DNA from: Adiantum capillus-veneris | Taxonomy: Eukaryota; Streptophyta; Polypodiopsida; Polypodiales; Pteridaceae | Direction: 5' to 3' | Assembly: GCA_014529385.2 (NCBI GenBank) | Contig: CM043957.1 | Span: 84,943,881-85,007,880, forward strand | DNA length: 64,000 bases | In this document: piece after piece, positions 29,884 to 40,240 of the stretch | Position numbering within the stretch: position 1 is the stretch's first letter | Layout of the letters: each line of letters begins with the position of its first letter | Program-made: the position numbers and the translations under genes | Notes under the pieces: generated by a model | Told to the model about the DNA's origin: nothing | The model's input: the letters and a program-made list of their open reading frames with translations, nothing else | Database searches by the model: none

Positions 29884-30632
29884 CACTAAAGAATTTGAAG
29901 GTAACTTGGAAATATGTTCCTCCGTGGGGGCACCACTTTATGAGGGCGAGCTTTTTGAAATGGGGCCTCTTAACCCAAACCAATGGGCCTACCCTCACAA
30001 AATGTTCATAAAGAGGTACGCACACTACTTGGGGCACCACCTTCTTTTGGGAGTGGAGAAGGAAACCAATCAAAATGACACTTGCACTCACCTACTCAAG
30101 CAACACACTTTGAAAACCCCCTTACTCTATATACACTTTGGACACTTGAACACCATCAACGATTATGCAACCCAATGCCGTGCATCAAAATGAAATATGC
30201 AATTTGTGGAATAGCATTCACCTTCTCCCCATAAGAATACCCATAATACACCCAAACTCTTCCTCTCTCAAGCACTCATCAAAAAATCATGCACACAAGA
30301 CTTGCCTCTCATACACACAAGAGAATCACTTACATCAAACTAACACACTTTGCATAGAGAGCTCATCTCCATCTATGCAATACCGTGACACAAATAAAAT
30401 CACCATGAGAGGTAGCCACATGCATATGTAATGAAGAAAAAGAGAGTTGGAGTGAGAAATTTCTTTAGACCAATTGAATAAGTGTGGAGAAACAAACCAA
30501 TGGTAAATTGAGAATAGAACACTTACTTGATTTCTCGCACACCTTTTAAGGGGAGGACCGACGCTTGCTAACCATCACGAATTGCGACACTTGAAAGTTT
30601 TGAAGATGATTTCATGATCATTAACATAACCA

Positions 30633-32018
30633 TGAGAGAGATCATGATGTATTTACAAGTTATTGAGGTGCTACAAATGGTTTATTGGGTTGATGGAGTA
30701 AGAGATTGTAGAATGGAAAGAGTGGAGAATAGAGTTGCACTTCCTCCAAAGAGGAAGGTTAGGAGGGAGGATGTGAAAGAGGGAGAGTTGGGGTTTCTAC
30801 TATTGATCAAGAAACAACATGAAGTTGAAAATATAGGTGTGTGTGTGTGTCCTTGAGTCTCTCCAAGGGGGGCTATTTATAGTTGTGTAGGAGTGGGATT
30901 ATGCTACACTTAATTAGAGTAAGTGATTAGACCTAATTAAGTGTCCTTTGACCACTCATTGAATATTGGACATAAAAGGGACTATTTATTCACCAAAAAT
31001 ATCATTTTAGACCGTGAAGGCTCCATAGGGGTGCATAATGTAGGTGGGCCCCACCATGAGGCCCTACGGGTGGCTCCTGCGGGGTATCTCAACTTGTCTG
31101 TCTTGGCATTTAGAAAGCATCTTTAGGTTGGTCCCATCACATGCAAGTGACCTTGAACACTCATTTCTCTTCTAGAAGATGAGTAGGGGAAAAATAAGAT
31201 CTCACCCTCTTGATTTACTTGATTTACAGTTCCCTTTTGCTGCGAATCTGACAGATTTACACTATTTTGACCATAACGTTTTACCTGTAGCTCGGAATGA
31301 CATGCTTCAAAAGGAAAAATTGACCTTCTCAACATGTTTGATATGAATTTGGACTATTCTTCACGCCCATGCACCAAGGAATTCGGTTTGGGAGGTCCAC
31401 ACTAGGCTAGGGAACCTTTTGCTTCCAAGTCTTCTTGTATGGGCCCTTTGCTTGTATGCATCCAAGGGGAATCATGCTTTTTCAAAAGGCTATGATGCTT
31501 AAACAAATAGAGGAGGGCCCAATATTATTTGATTGTGAAAAGAATATACAATTGGAGTCTTTTTTGAAAAGAGAAAAACTATATGTATATTCTTAAGAGA
31601 TATTGGGCCACCTATGTAGGGGGCATAAAAGACTTGTAGAGAGGGACCATAATCTTTGGTAAAGACAAGTGGAGAGTTGATTTCCATGGGAATTTATCTA
31701 TATGGGGTGGAAGATGGATATATTATTTTTCTACTACTAATTCAAAAGAGGTAAGAAAGTTTGGGGGTATATAGTTGGTTATTGTATGCTTATTCTATTT
31801 ACAAAGCAAAGAAGAAAAGGGTGGTAATATAAATATATGACTAAGGTGACATTTTTGAGAAGATTATAATGTATGTGTCGCCACAAAGGTTAAACGAAGA
31901 GGGGGAATTTACTCTAGATAACTTAATAGCGTAGAAAAATATATACACATATGAGGAAGAGGACGTTGAGTAGGCTGACAAATGTTGCAAAAAGATGGTT
32001 ACCATTTTATGCCACTCA
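30633..32018 (-). repeat. LTR 5, terminal 5' LTR of the array; left boundary approximate
   Basis: The last base shared with the other LTRs is in tgccactca, ending at 32018. Other copies continue into a polypurine tract while this one continues into copia sequence, which fixes the LTR end. TATA box at 30873-30882. It reads agacttgtag like LTRs 1 and 2. Confidence 0.8.
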
Positions 32019-32845
32019 ACAGATCAAAGAAGTTGATTTGGTTATCTCAAATAGAGTATATTGACAAGGTTTTACAACATTTCAATATGGAGAAGGGAAA
32101 GGCATTGAGTGTTCCATTGCCACCATATGTAAAACTTAGCAAACAATATTGTCCTGTGTCTAAGGAAGAACAGGCTGAAATGGATAAGATTCCATATGCG
32201 TCTACAGTGGGTAGTTTGATGTATGCAATGATTGCTACTCGCCCACACATTGCATTTGCATTGGGAGTAGTAAGTCGATACATGTCAAACCCAGGCAAGA
32301 AACATTGGGAGGCAGTGAAAGGAATATTGAGATACCTGAAAGCTACAAAGAGTATGCATATATGCTATGGGAGTCAGGAGCTAAGTGTAAAGGGTTTTAC
32401 AGACTCAAATTATGCAGGTGACTTAGACAACCGAAGGTCTACGTCAAGGTATGTCTTTACATTGGCTGGTGGAGCAGTGTCATGGCGTTCTAGATTACAA
32501 GATTGTGTTACTCAGTCTACTACAGAGGCTGAATATGTTGCAGCATCAGAGGCATGCAAAGAATCAATTTGGCTTAATCGACTAGTGACAGATTTGGGAA
32601 TCAAAGAAGAGATGCATGTGTTATATTGTGATAGTCAAAGTGCTATACAATTGGCTCGCAATCCAGTTTATCACTCAAAGACAAAGCATGTGGATGTGAA
32701 GTATCATTTCATCAGGGAAATGCTCGAGGATAAGCAACTTCAGCTTGTCAAAGTTCACACCACAGAAAATCCTGCTGATCTACTTACAAAAGGACTTCCC
32801 TCAGAGAGCTTTGCGCATTTTTGCAAGCAGTTAGGTGTAGGGTAG
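32019..32845 (+). pseudogene. pol: Copia RT-RNase H C-terminal part, truncated at its 5' side
   Basis: The frame is open to its natural stop. It shows the copia connection motif (YMSNPGKKHWEAVKGILRYL) and the RNase H set: D in GFTDSNYAGD, E in TEAEYVAASEA, D in YCDSQSAIQLA, then HSKTKHVDVKYHF and PADLLTKGLP. The part present looks undamaged, so the gypsy insertion is probably the main lesion. An ATG inside the gypsy LTR (31982) happens to be in frame, giving a chimeric 287-codon ORF with no expected function. Confidence 0.88.
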
Positions 32846-32934
32846 TACATCACTTCTCTACATCTCTTGTATATTAGCTTGTATAGTAGCTTCTCTCACA
32901 CTTAAAGTACCACATTGGACTTTAAGTGGGAGGT

Positions 32935-33181
32935 TGTTGGGGTATAAAGCCCAATGTGGTCGCCCAGGTAAGTGGGCGGGCCGCCAGGTATGTACACATA
33001 TTCTTTTGTAAAAACCTAATAAGAACTCACTATGCTCTATGCATTACAGTAGAGCGAGTTCACCATATCGTCGTGCTCTTCTTCTCGCACTCTCTCTCGC
33101 GTCGCACTTCCGCTCGTACTCCTTCAATCGAACGCTAATTGATCTGAATGGTCAATTAGACCAAGCGCGTTTCTATTGACA
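32935..33181 (+). repeat. Copia 3' LTR (right end approximate)
   Basis: It follows a purine-rich tract (aagtgggagg, 32924-32933) and begins TGTTGGGG, a common copia LTR start. Candidate ends in CA lie at 33154 and 33181. No second copy is in the window to fix the boundary. Confidence 0.6.
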
Positions 33182-33342
33182 AGGTGGATAAATGGATCTT
33201 TTATAGAATGGATTTAATCTGGGTTTTGAGATGATACAAATGGTTTGTAAAGGTTTTTAAGATGAGCTCAACTGAGAGTTTCTTGGGGGAAAAAGTTGAC
33301 TAGCAAGTAACTCTAACTAGGAAAAGAAATCTATGAAACAGA

Positions 33343-33444
33343 GTAGTCAGAGAAAATTTAGTAAAATGGAAGGACTGCCCCATTGAAGAAGCCACATGGG
33401 AGGATGAAATATCACTTTTCAAAGATTTTCCCAAATTCGGTTGA
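33343..33444 (+). pseudogene. Chromodomain stub of a chromovirus integrase
   Basis: The frame encodes ENLVKWKDCPIEEATWEDE followed by an acidic and aromatic tail and TGA. LVKW..P.EEATWE is the C-terminal half of the chromodomain that follows integrase in Ty3/gypsy chromoviruses and targets insertion to marked chromatin. Upstream sequence has stops and no recognisable integrase. Confidence 0.75.
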
Positions 33445-33475
33445 GATGAGGACATCTCAATTTCTTAAGTTGGGG

Positions 33476-34110
33476 TGATTATAAGGTTTTCAGTTTTTGA
33501 AACCTTAGAAATCGTACAAATCCGATCAAATTAACTTGGCTCTTGAGAAAACACTGTAGAATGATCCAATTATGGCAAATATTGGTATTTTTGGAACCGT
33601 AACCACAGCTTTACTAGGGTTAGAATCTTTCAGAGTCGAATTCCGATAAAATTTGGAAAAGTTACGGGCTGTGAAAGGTTACACTATGAATTTAGTTAGT
33701 TAAGTAAAATTGAATGGTTTCAATAATTATTACTGCTAAAGACTTTTTATCCTAAGGTTCTAGAAATTGCAGATATTTCCAAGTTTAGTCATTAAAAGTC
33801 AGGAAAAATAGCAGAAATGGATTCTGGAAGCTAGGGTTCTGTGGGGCAGTCCCGAAGATCTCCAATTCCTCCCCAGAGGAAAAGATCATCGCATAGTCCT
33901 TCTCCTCACAATTCAGAGAAGGAAGAGAGGGATTAAAAGAAGAAAAGTGAGATAAAGAGGTCACCGTCTTCTCCACCTTCATCATCTTCATCCTCTTCCA
34001 ATGAAAGTAGCGGCTTATCCCCTAAAGAGTTCAAGAGGAGAGGACATTGGAAATGGCTGCTTGGAAAAGGTTCTACAAGCTCAAGAAGTTCAAAGAGGGA
34101 GGAAACAAAA
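33476..34110 (+). repeat. Possible chromovirus LTR and leader
   Basis: A purine tract (aagttgggg, 33467-33475) follows the chromodomain stop, and TGATTATAAGG begins right after it, which fits the start of a 3' LTR. The region ends near a gag start on the same strand, so it may be an LTR shared between two copies. No second copy is available, and no primer binding site was found. Confidence 0.35.
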
Positions 34111-34114
34111 TCTC

Positions 34115-34840
34115 TTTTCTCCCCTATGATGGCACCTTTGGTGCCATGGACAAAGTCTTGGCCTTTCTAGTAATTTGATGGAGCCTTTGGAGATGACGGC
34201 TTCACGGAATCCTCTAAGCTATAACATGTAGCTACTCATTTCCAAAAGTCTGCCTGACAATGGTGGGCTAGTCCACAAGCTAATGGAGAAGCTCCAAAGA
34301 CATGGAAATCTCTAAGAGTTTCCATAATGAATCAGTTTCTTGCAAGTGATGTAGAAGACAAAGTTCTCACCGACGAATGGTGAATCTTGAAGCTGTCCCC
34401 CAATGAGTCTATCCACAAAAATGTGGACAAGTTTTGGATTTAAGGACCATTATAGAGTCATACACCATACCATGGTCGCTTCACAAATTAATTTCCAACA
34501 AGGGGCTAAAAGGAATTCTAAGCCCATGGAAACTAAAGATGGAAATGAGCCTAGAGGGAAGAACAATGCTCCAAACTATTCTCAAGGCAACTCTAGCAAC
34601 AAAAACAACAAGACCAAGGAGAAAGGAGTCCACAAAGGTAAGAATAAACTCTCTCTTAAAGAATTAGTGTGTTTACGCAAATACGGCAAATGCTTCAAGT
34701 GCAGACAGAAAGGACATGGCTATCACACTTGCCCCAAAAGAAATGCACACAATGAGCCACCTAGGGCTTCTATGGTTGAAGCTCCAAAAGAGGATACTCA
34801 TTGCAAAGGATCATCCCTTCCTATGCTTGGGGAAAGGTGA
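34115..34840 (+). pseudogene. gag: Chromovirus-type gag remnant
   Basis: Fragments of a gag in shifting frames: YDGTFGAMDKVLAF near 34123, then stops, then an open stretch 34403-34840. That stretch is rich in Asn and Lys and contains the CCHC knuckle CFKCRQKGHGYHTC. Several hundred bases expected between the helical domain and the nucleocapsid appear deleted. Nonfunctional. Confidence 0.75.
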
Positions 34841-35121
34841 GGGAGCATAAATCCTTTATCCTTTTTGACCATGGCTCTACTCACAACTTCATATCAATGG
34901 AGTTGGCCATTAAATTAGGCATACAAGCTCATGAGATGGGAGACACTGTGATTTCCAATGGATCTTTCAAGGGGAAAGAAGCCACAATCACTCCCTTGAT
35001 TGGGAAATCGAGGCTTCGTGTCCAAGACCATGTCGACAAAGAAGGCTTCTTCATGTCCCCTCTCAAGCATCAGGATGTTATCTTAGGGGCACCATGGTTC
35101 AATTGCATGGCTATAATGTAA
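34801..35121 (+). pseudogene. Gypsy aspartic protease remnant
   Basis: Overlaps the end of the gag remnant in another frame. ILFDHGSTHNFIS matches the active-site region, usually D-S-G-S-T-H-N-F-I, with His in place of the first Ser. VILGAPWF is the second conserved motif. The frame ends shortly afterwards. Confidence 0.75.
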
Positions 35122-35317
35122 AGCTCCCTGAAAGGAGACTATATTTCAAGTAGGGGAAAGGAATATGTACATAGATGCTAATGCGTCGGATACATAGATG
35201 TTAATTAGTTGGGTCGTACTATACCCCTTGTAAATACACCTGCTTTTGGTAAGTCAATGAAAAGCTTAGTTTTCGCACATATGATTTTTTTCAAAGAGTC
35301 CATAAATGATCCTAATG

Positions 35318-35664
35318 TTTCACTAAATAAAAGTGGTAGGAATCAAGAGGAATTAGAATTGTCTAATTTCTAAATAAATCCCAAGATTTTTTTATCGATG
35401 ACATCCCTAGAGAGCTACCTCCAAAACGAGGGGATGATGATCATACCACAGAGCTTCTACTGGGAGCTCACCACCTAATAAACCTACCACTTTTATTTCA
35501 CTAAATAAAAGTGGTAGGAATCAAGAGGAATTAGAATTGTCTAATTTCTAAATAAATTCCAAGATTTTTTTATCGATGACATCCCTAGAGAGCTACCTCC
35601 AAAATGAGGGGATGATGATCATACCACAGAGCTTCTACTAGGAGCTCACCACCTAATAAACCTC
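35318..35664 (+). repeat. 178-bp tandem duplication in the pol spacer, with a hairpin at the junction
   Basis: Two copies (about 35318-35482 and 35496-35664) start with tttcactaaataaaagtgg and end with cctaataaacct; they differ at a few bases. They correspond to the pre-RT segment (ELPPKRGDDDH). At the junction, 35483-35498 is the exact reverse complement of 35503-35518, the beginning of copy 2. Confidence 0.85.
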
Positions 35665-35699
35665 CTTAGTGAGTTTCACAAGCTCAACAAGAGGAGATC

Positions 35700-35999
35700 A
35701 TGAGGCAATTACATAAACTGGTAGATAAAACGATGGTGAGGCCTAGAGCTTCTCCAATCTGTTCACCAATCCTTCTAGTACAAAATAAATACAACATATA
35801 TCGCATGTGTGTTGACTATAGAGCACTAAATAGGATAACTATCAAAAATATATTTCCCGTGTCACAAGTGGAAGGTCTATTTAATAAGTTAAGAGGGTCC
35901 ATCTACTTCAGTAGGATTGGCCTCAAAAGAGGCTATCAACAAATAAGGATAGTCAATGAAGATATTGTAAAGATTGCTTTTTTGCACGACAAAGACTAG
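35700..35999 (+). pseudogene. Gypsy reverse transcriptase N-terminal fragment
   Basis: One open frame carries the first RT motifs: ASPICSPILLVQ, RMCVDYRALNRITIKN, and the fingers region ending GYQQIRIVNEDIVK.AF. It stops where the palm motif should follow, at the edge of an inverted copia LTR-like segment. Belongs with the gag and protease remnants upstream. Confidence 0.85.
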
Positions 36000-36002
36000 A
36001 AA

Positions 36003-36400
36003 TGTGTAAACAGCTCATAGAGATAGCTAAAGCTCTAATGGAGCCAAAAAAAACCAAACATCCCCTAATAATAAGTGTTGATATACCAAAGGAATAGGGA
36101 AATTTATTGGAAATAGGGTTGCCTTGGAAACACACATAGCTTGGAGAAGATGATGAAGCTCAAGGCACACAACAGAGAGTGCGTGCACAAATGAAAGATA
36201 AGTTAGCCCTAGAAGGATGGGTGTATATATAATGCATGGGGGGGAAAACCTCCTTGTGAGGGAGGAAAATGCCCCGACTATCCAAAGTGTGTTCACACAA
36301 ATCACTACCACATATGTCTCCCCATGGGAGTGATGTGGTGAAGGAGAGTTGGCACCTATTGTAAAGGGAAGTGCCATGCCCTAAGGACATGATCAATCCA
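36003..36400 (-). repeat. Probable copia 3' LTR, inverted
   Basis: This segment lies directly downstream (minus strand) of a copia RNase H end and begins TGGATTGATC at 36400. It contains a TATATATACA string near 36225 and ends with a TG on plus at 36003, just where the gypsy RT is cut. No partner LTR was found. Confidence 0.4.
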
Positions 36401-36531
36401 CAAAGCGGAGTATGCCCAAAGCTTTGCAGAAAAATTCAAACTTCTCATGAGGCAATGCCTCTGTGAATAGATCTGCAAGAATGCCCTGTATCAGCACATA
36501 AGCTAAGATGATCTCTCCACCAGCAACTAAG

Positions 36532-36609
<78 letters not shown>

Positions 36610-36731
36610 ACATAGTGGTAATGCACCTTAATGTGCTTTGTGCGAGCATGAAAAATTGGGTTCCTTGAAATTTCCAATGCACTCTAACTGTTAGTGTAGA
36701 TGATGTTGGCAGTGTCTTGTCCAACACCCAA
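36393..36731 (-). pseudogene. Copia RNase H C-terminus split by a microsatellite
   Basis: On the minus strand, after DTANIIYTNS and a stop, the frame reads SALEISRNPIFHARTKHIKVHYHYV, then about 24 Arg/Glu residues encoded by (AG)n, then a second conserved part (ILADLFTEALPHEKFEFF). The repeat sits exactly where the usual short segment (VREKV...) should be. Upstream catalytic parts are missing. Confidence 0.8.
36532..36602. repeat. (CT)n / (AG)n microsatellite, about 35 units
   Basis: A near-perfect dinucleotide run. It is in frame with the flanking RNase H remnant, so the tract expanded inside what was coding DNA. Confidence 0.95.
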
Positions 36732-37358
36732 ATTACTCTTGTTTCTTATATATTAAATGTCATGAAGTAGTTTTACCCTCTCTTATTCTAGATTTGGGTG
36801 TGGTAATGACTTCTTGCTTTGATGAATGACTCCTAACATTATATGAGTACTCAATTTGTTATATTTAGCATCTCTAATTAGGTTGATTAGTAAAGTGTGT
36901 GTGCACTCTTGATCTTGTGATTAGAGTATGTGCCCTATTGTGTGCTCATATGTACGGTTGGGTTAATGATATTCAAGTATTATTCACCCTTGTGTGTGAA
37001 GATTTTGATCAAGTACCTTTGTTGGCATGTGGTGATTGGGGATGCCAACACCAATGCAATTAGGGTGTGCTTGTCAAGAGGGTGCTTTGGGATTCATTCC
37101 ATTGGCAAGTGGGACTTTGGTGGGCTTGATGTGTGTAGGTGATGCTTGATTGATGATTAGGATGTGATTAGAGTTAGTTGGTTCATGGCTAATATCTATT
37201 TGCATTGGAAAATCATTCTCTTGAATCCTCTTACTCATTGTGTTTGATGACACTCTCACACTTCATTGTGTGATGTTTCCATGCCCTAGCTAGGTGATGA
37301 CCTCTCCGGATTGATAAAATTGTCGAAGTTGGTCTATGCTATGACTACCTCCTACATT
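36732..37358 (+). repeat. Possible 5' LTR of a decayed gypsy element
   Basis: The segment sits immediately left of a primer-binding-site-like sequence and has no coding potential I recognise. The end cctacat before ttggc is the usual LTR-PBS junction style. The left boundary is unknown, and no 3' LTR copy was found downstream. Confidence 0.35.
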
Positions 37359-37376
37359 TGGCACTGTTATTGGGGA
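37359..37376 (+). other. Primer binding site resembling the tRNA-Asp complement
   Basis: tggcactgttattgggga matches the tRNA-Asp type site of plant gypsy elements (tggcgccgttgccgggga) at 14 of 18 bases. All mismatches are transition-type (G to A, C to T), as expected from methylated cytosine decay. Confidence 0.65.
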
Positions 37377-37859
37377 GCGGTAGCGTAAGCTAGAGGAGTA
37401 GAGTATGCTTTGATAAGATTAATTTCATCACAAATTTCTTCTAATTGTGTAGGATTTTGAGTGTATGTAGCTCAATGTGGTTTAATTGGATATGCGTATG
37501 GCATGATTTTGAGTTAATTCACGCCAAAAAAACCCCATTTCACTTATAATTCTACTTATCTCACACTAACTCTTACTAATTTCACTTTAATTTCATGATA
37601 ATTCGAATTAATTAATGATAATATACACTAATTCCATGCTAAATTTACTAACATAACCGCTAATTATAAGTGTTATGTATGTTTTATCCCCTTATAAGAG
37701 GCGGAATCATCATTCTAATCAAGTTAATTGTGCTAATTTGTGCCTAATTTGATGATTTGATTTTTTAGCTAAGTTGGTCAAATTTTGGTCCAAATTGGAG
37801 AGCCACACATGTGTGTGCAATGTTAAATCTATGCAGACGCTATGAAAAATGTCAGATAC
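37377..37859 (+). other. AT-rich leader-like stretch
   Basis: Follows the primer binding site. Short imperfect runs (actaattt, acttataatt) occur but no gag-like frame. In an intact element gag, protease and RT would follow; here RNase H remnants start at about 37860, so those parts have been deleted. Confidence 0.4.
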
Positions 37860-39790
37860 TACCTTTTCACAAACAAGTTTATGCTCTTTGTGGATCATCA
37901 AGCACTATTATACTTGGTAAATAAACCCTACAATACAGGACGTATTTTTCAATGGTTATCATATTGCTTGATTTGAATTTTATTGTGGTAGTCAAAAATG
38001 GCACCACACATAAGAGGGATGACAATTTGTCTAGATTAACCCATGGAGAAGCACCCAAGGGAGTAGATCATGACTTACCACACTCTTCTGTTTTCAATAT
38101 TGAAATGGTACCAAGGTACAACAAACATTTTATATCTTTTCTCACCATTGGTTCACTACATATTGAAAAAAAGAACATCCATCATTGAGCAGAAAGTAGC
38201 ACTAATGCTAATATCTGGAAGGTTATACAAGCAAGAAAATGACGGACTATTGAGGCTATGCATAGAGCCAACTGAGAGAAATGTTTACTTGAGCCAAAGC
38301 TATGTTCAAACTACAAGAATTCACAATGGAAAAGCACAAACATTTCATCTAGATTGATATGACTTGGTGTTTATTGCCTAGAATGTAGAGCAATGTTCAT
38401 GACTACTCCAGTTCATGTGATATTTGTGAAACTCAAGCACCTGTAGAACAAGTAACACTGTTCTGAGTAGTAGTAGCACCTAAGTGGAGCTCATACATTG
38501 TGGATTACCTAAACAAAGGAATCTTACCAGAGGGGTTGAGTAGATTGAGAATAAAATACATTAACACCAAATCAAAGAGCATCTACATGTTGATAGAAGA
38601 TCACCTCTACAAGAGAGGAAAGGATAATCAATTACAAATGTGCGCCACAAATGATGAATATATTCCAATTCTTAAGCAATGTTATGTTATACATGCAGGC
38701 GAATATTTTTCTGCAAATAAAATTTCAAAAGCAATCCTTATTGCAAGAATTTGGTAGCCAACCTTGTTCATGATGCAGAAGTATATGCAAGGAATGTCAA
38801 TGCACACAATCACCTACGTAGAGAGACAAAATGTCTTTACGACCTATGATGGGAGCAAGGGCCTTTGCCAAGTGGGACATTGACTTTGTTGGACCAATTG
38901 CACCTCTTGCATATCAAACACATGCTCAATATATAATTGTGGCCACAAACTATCTAACCAAATGGGTTGAAGTCAAAGCAACACAAAAAAACGATACAAA
39001 AATGACAGTACATTTCTTGCACAAAAATGTATTTACAAGATATGGTCTTTCGATCAAAATAGTGAGCGATAGATGGACTCACTTCCTAAATGAAGTGATT
39101 ATTCTTGCTGGGTGAGTTCATGGTAACTCATTGCAGATCAGCACCATATCACCCTCAAGCTAATGGATAGGCAAAAGGCACGAACAAAATCCTATGCACG
39201 CTGCTCACAAAGATAGTAAGTGAGCCAAGAGCTGACTAGGACCAAAAGTTACATTCAACTCTTTGGGCATATCGAGTTCCTTACAAAAGAGCAATCGATA
39301 TGACACCTTTTAATTTGGTGTTCAGACTTAATGCTATATTGCCTATAAAATTCTTGATTCCTACACCTCGAGTAGCCAAGGACTTAAAGTGAATCGGCCA
39401 CAAGTTGTTAGAAAGGGTAAACAAGCTAAAAAGGATAGATAAAATATGCTTATGAGCTGTCATTGGGATCTATGTACAAAAGAACTGCATGAAGGAGCTC
39501 TAAGATCAACATGTGATCAACAAGGAGTTTTAAAAGGGTGACTACATACTAGTCTACACCTTAAAATAACACTCTGAAAAGTGAAAAAAGTGAGAAAATG
39601 GCCCATTTGTGATTAATGACATATCATCCAATGGAGCCATCAAACTCATGACATTAGAGGGAGAAGAGACATCCAATTGGATTAATGGCTAGAGGTTGAA
39701 TAAATATCATCTACCACTAACCATGAAAATGCTAGAAAATATCCACAAAGTAGTAGAAAGAAGGAAGACCCATGCTAATCACGCACAAGC
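37860..39790 (+). pseudogene. Gypsy pol remnant: RNase H tail and dead integrase
   Basis: RNase H tail motifs VDHQALLYLVNKP and KRDDNLSRLTHGEAP occur at 37890-38060. Two zinc-domain-like stretches with LYK follow (38190-38357 and 38500-38757). The integrase core is at 38831-39115 with D in WDIDFVGP and D in IVSDR. The third catalytic motif, normally NGQAE, reads NG-stop-AK near 39165, so the Glu is lost. The C-terminal region continues with stops and shifts to MKMLENIHK near 39740. On parsimony this is a long-dead copy. Confidence 0.85.
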
Positions 39791-39919
39791 TTAGGAGGAA
39801 GCATTCTTGCTAATCTTAAAGCCCAAACAGCAACAAGACAACATCTAATTTCAGCAACTTGCAACACCACCTCTTCTTATTGAAGCAATTCAGATCAAGC
39901 CAAAATAGCTTGGAGGTAT

Positions 39920-40240
39920 GGATGTATGCATCCATATACAACTTGAAAATGGATCAAATGAACAAGTATTTGTGGACATTGGCCATGAAGTACTCTACAT
40001 ATGTAAAGATGTCAGATGTACAATAACTGATAAATCAAATTGAGCTCAAAGCTGCAAACCAAGGGACGATGGTCAATTTAGGTCAAGTGAATGGTGTCAA
40101 TCAACATAAACGGCTATCAGTGCCCACACCAATTTCATGTAATGGCAGACATAGATCTTAACAAAGCAATCATCCTAGGTGTATCATGGATGTGCACTTA
40201 CAAAGCAATTTTGGACAACAAGAGAACACTTTAAACTTCA
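39920..40240 (+). pseudogene. Protease-like segment downstream of integrase
   Basis: Frames read GGMDVCIHIQLENG, VFVDIGHEV (position of the protease D-T-G triad), HVMADIDLNKAIILGVSWM and TYKAILD, which together look like a retropepsin domain with its ILG motif. It lies 3' of integrase on the same strand, the reverse of normal gypsy order. It is interrupted by stops. Confidence 0.5.

Larger units (their letters stand above)
1..32018 (-). mobile_element. Tandem array of at least four Tat-lineage Ty3/gypsy retrotransposons sharing LTRs
   Basis: Four internal regions alternate with five LTR copies in one orientation, with right LTR ends at 1069, 8797, 16542, 24275 and 32018 (spacings 7728, 7745, 7733, 7743). 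Neighbouring units share a single LTR, as unequal recombination between LTRs would produce. Gag has a CCHC knuckle. Pol order is protease, RT, archaeal-type RNase H, integrase; the second RNase H type places it in the Tat lineage (known of the family). The right edge at 32018 is sharp and interrupts a copia element. The left end is outside the window, so the unit count is a minimum. Assembly expansion is the main alternative, but units differ by private and shared variants. Confidence 0.93.
32019..33181 (+). mobile_element. 3' part of a Ty1/copia element interrupted by the gypsy array
   Basis: Copia pol sequence starts abruptly at the array edge, inside the segment joining RT and RNase H, and runs to a stop, a polypurine tract and a 3' LTR. 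The 5' part should lie left of the array, outside this window. The bases just after the junction (acaga) would be one copy of the 5-bp target duplication, which cannot be checked here. Confidence 0.85.

Noticed and set aside
1-32018. Endogenous pararetrovirus or envelope-carrying retrovirus
   Set aside because: No movement protein, coat protein or transmembrane envelope ORF; gene order and LTRs are those of a Tat gypsy retrotransposon.
31982-32845. 287-codon ORF read as one gene
   Set aside because: Its first 12 codons are gypsy LTR; the rest is truncated copia pol.
36527-36727. ORF with a long Arg-Glu repeat as a possible RS/RE-type protein
   Set aside because: It is the copia RNase H remnant in a shifted frame with a (CT)n tract.
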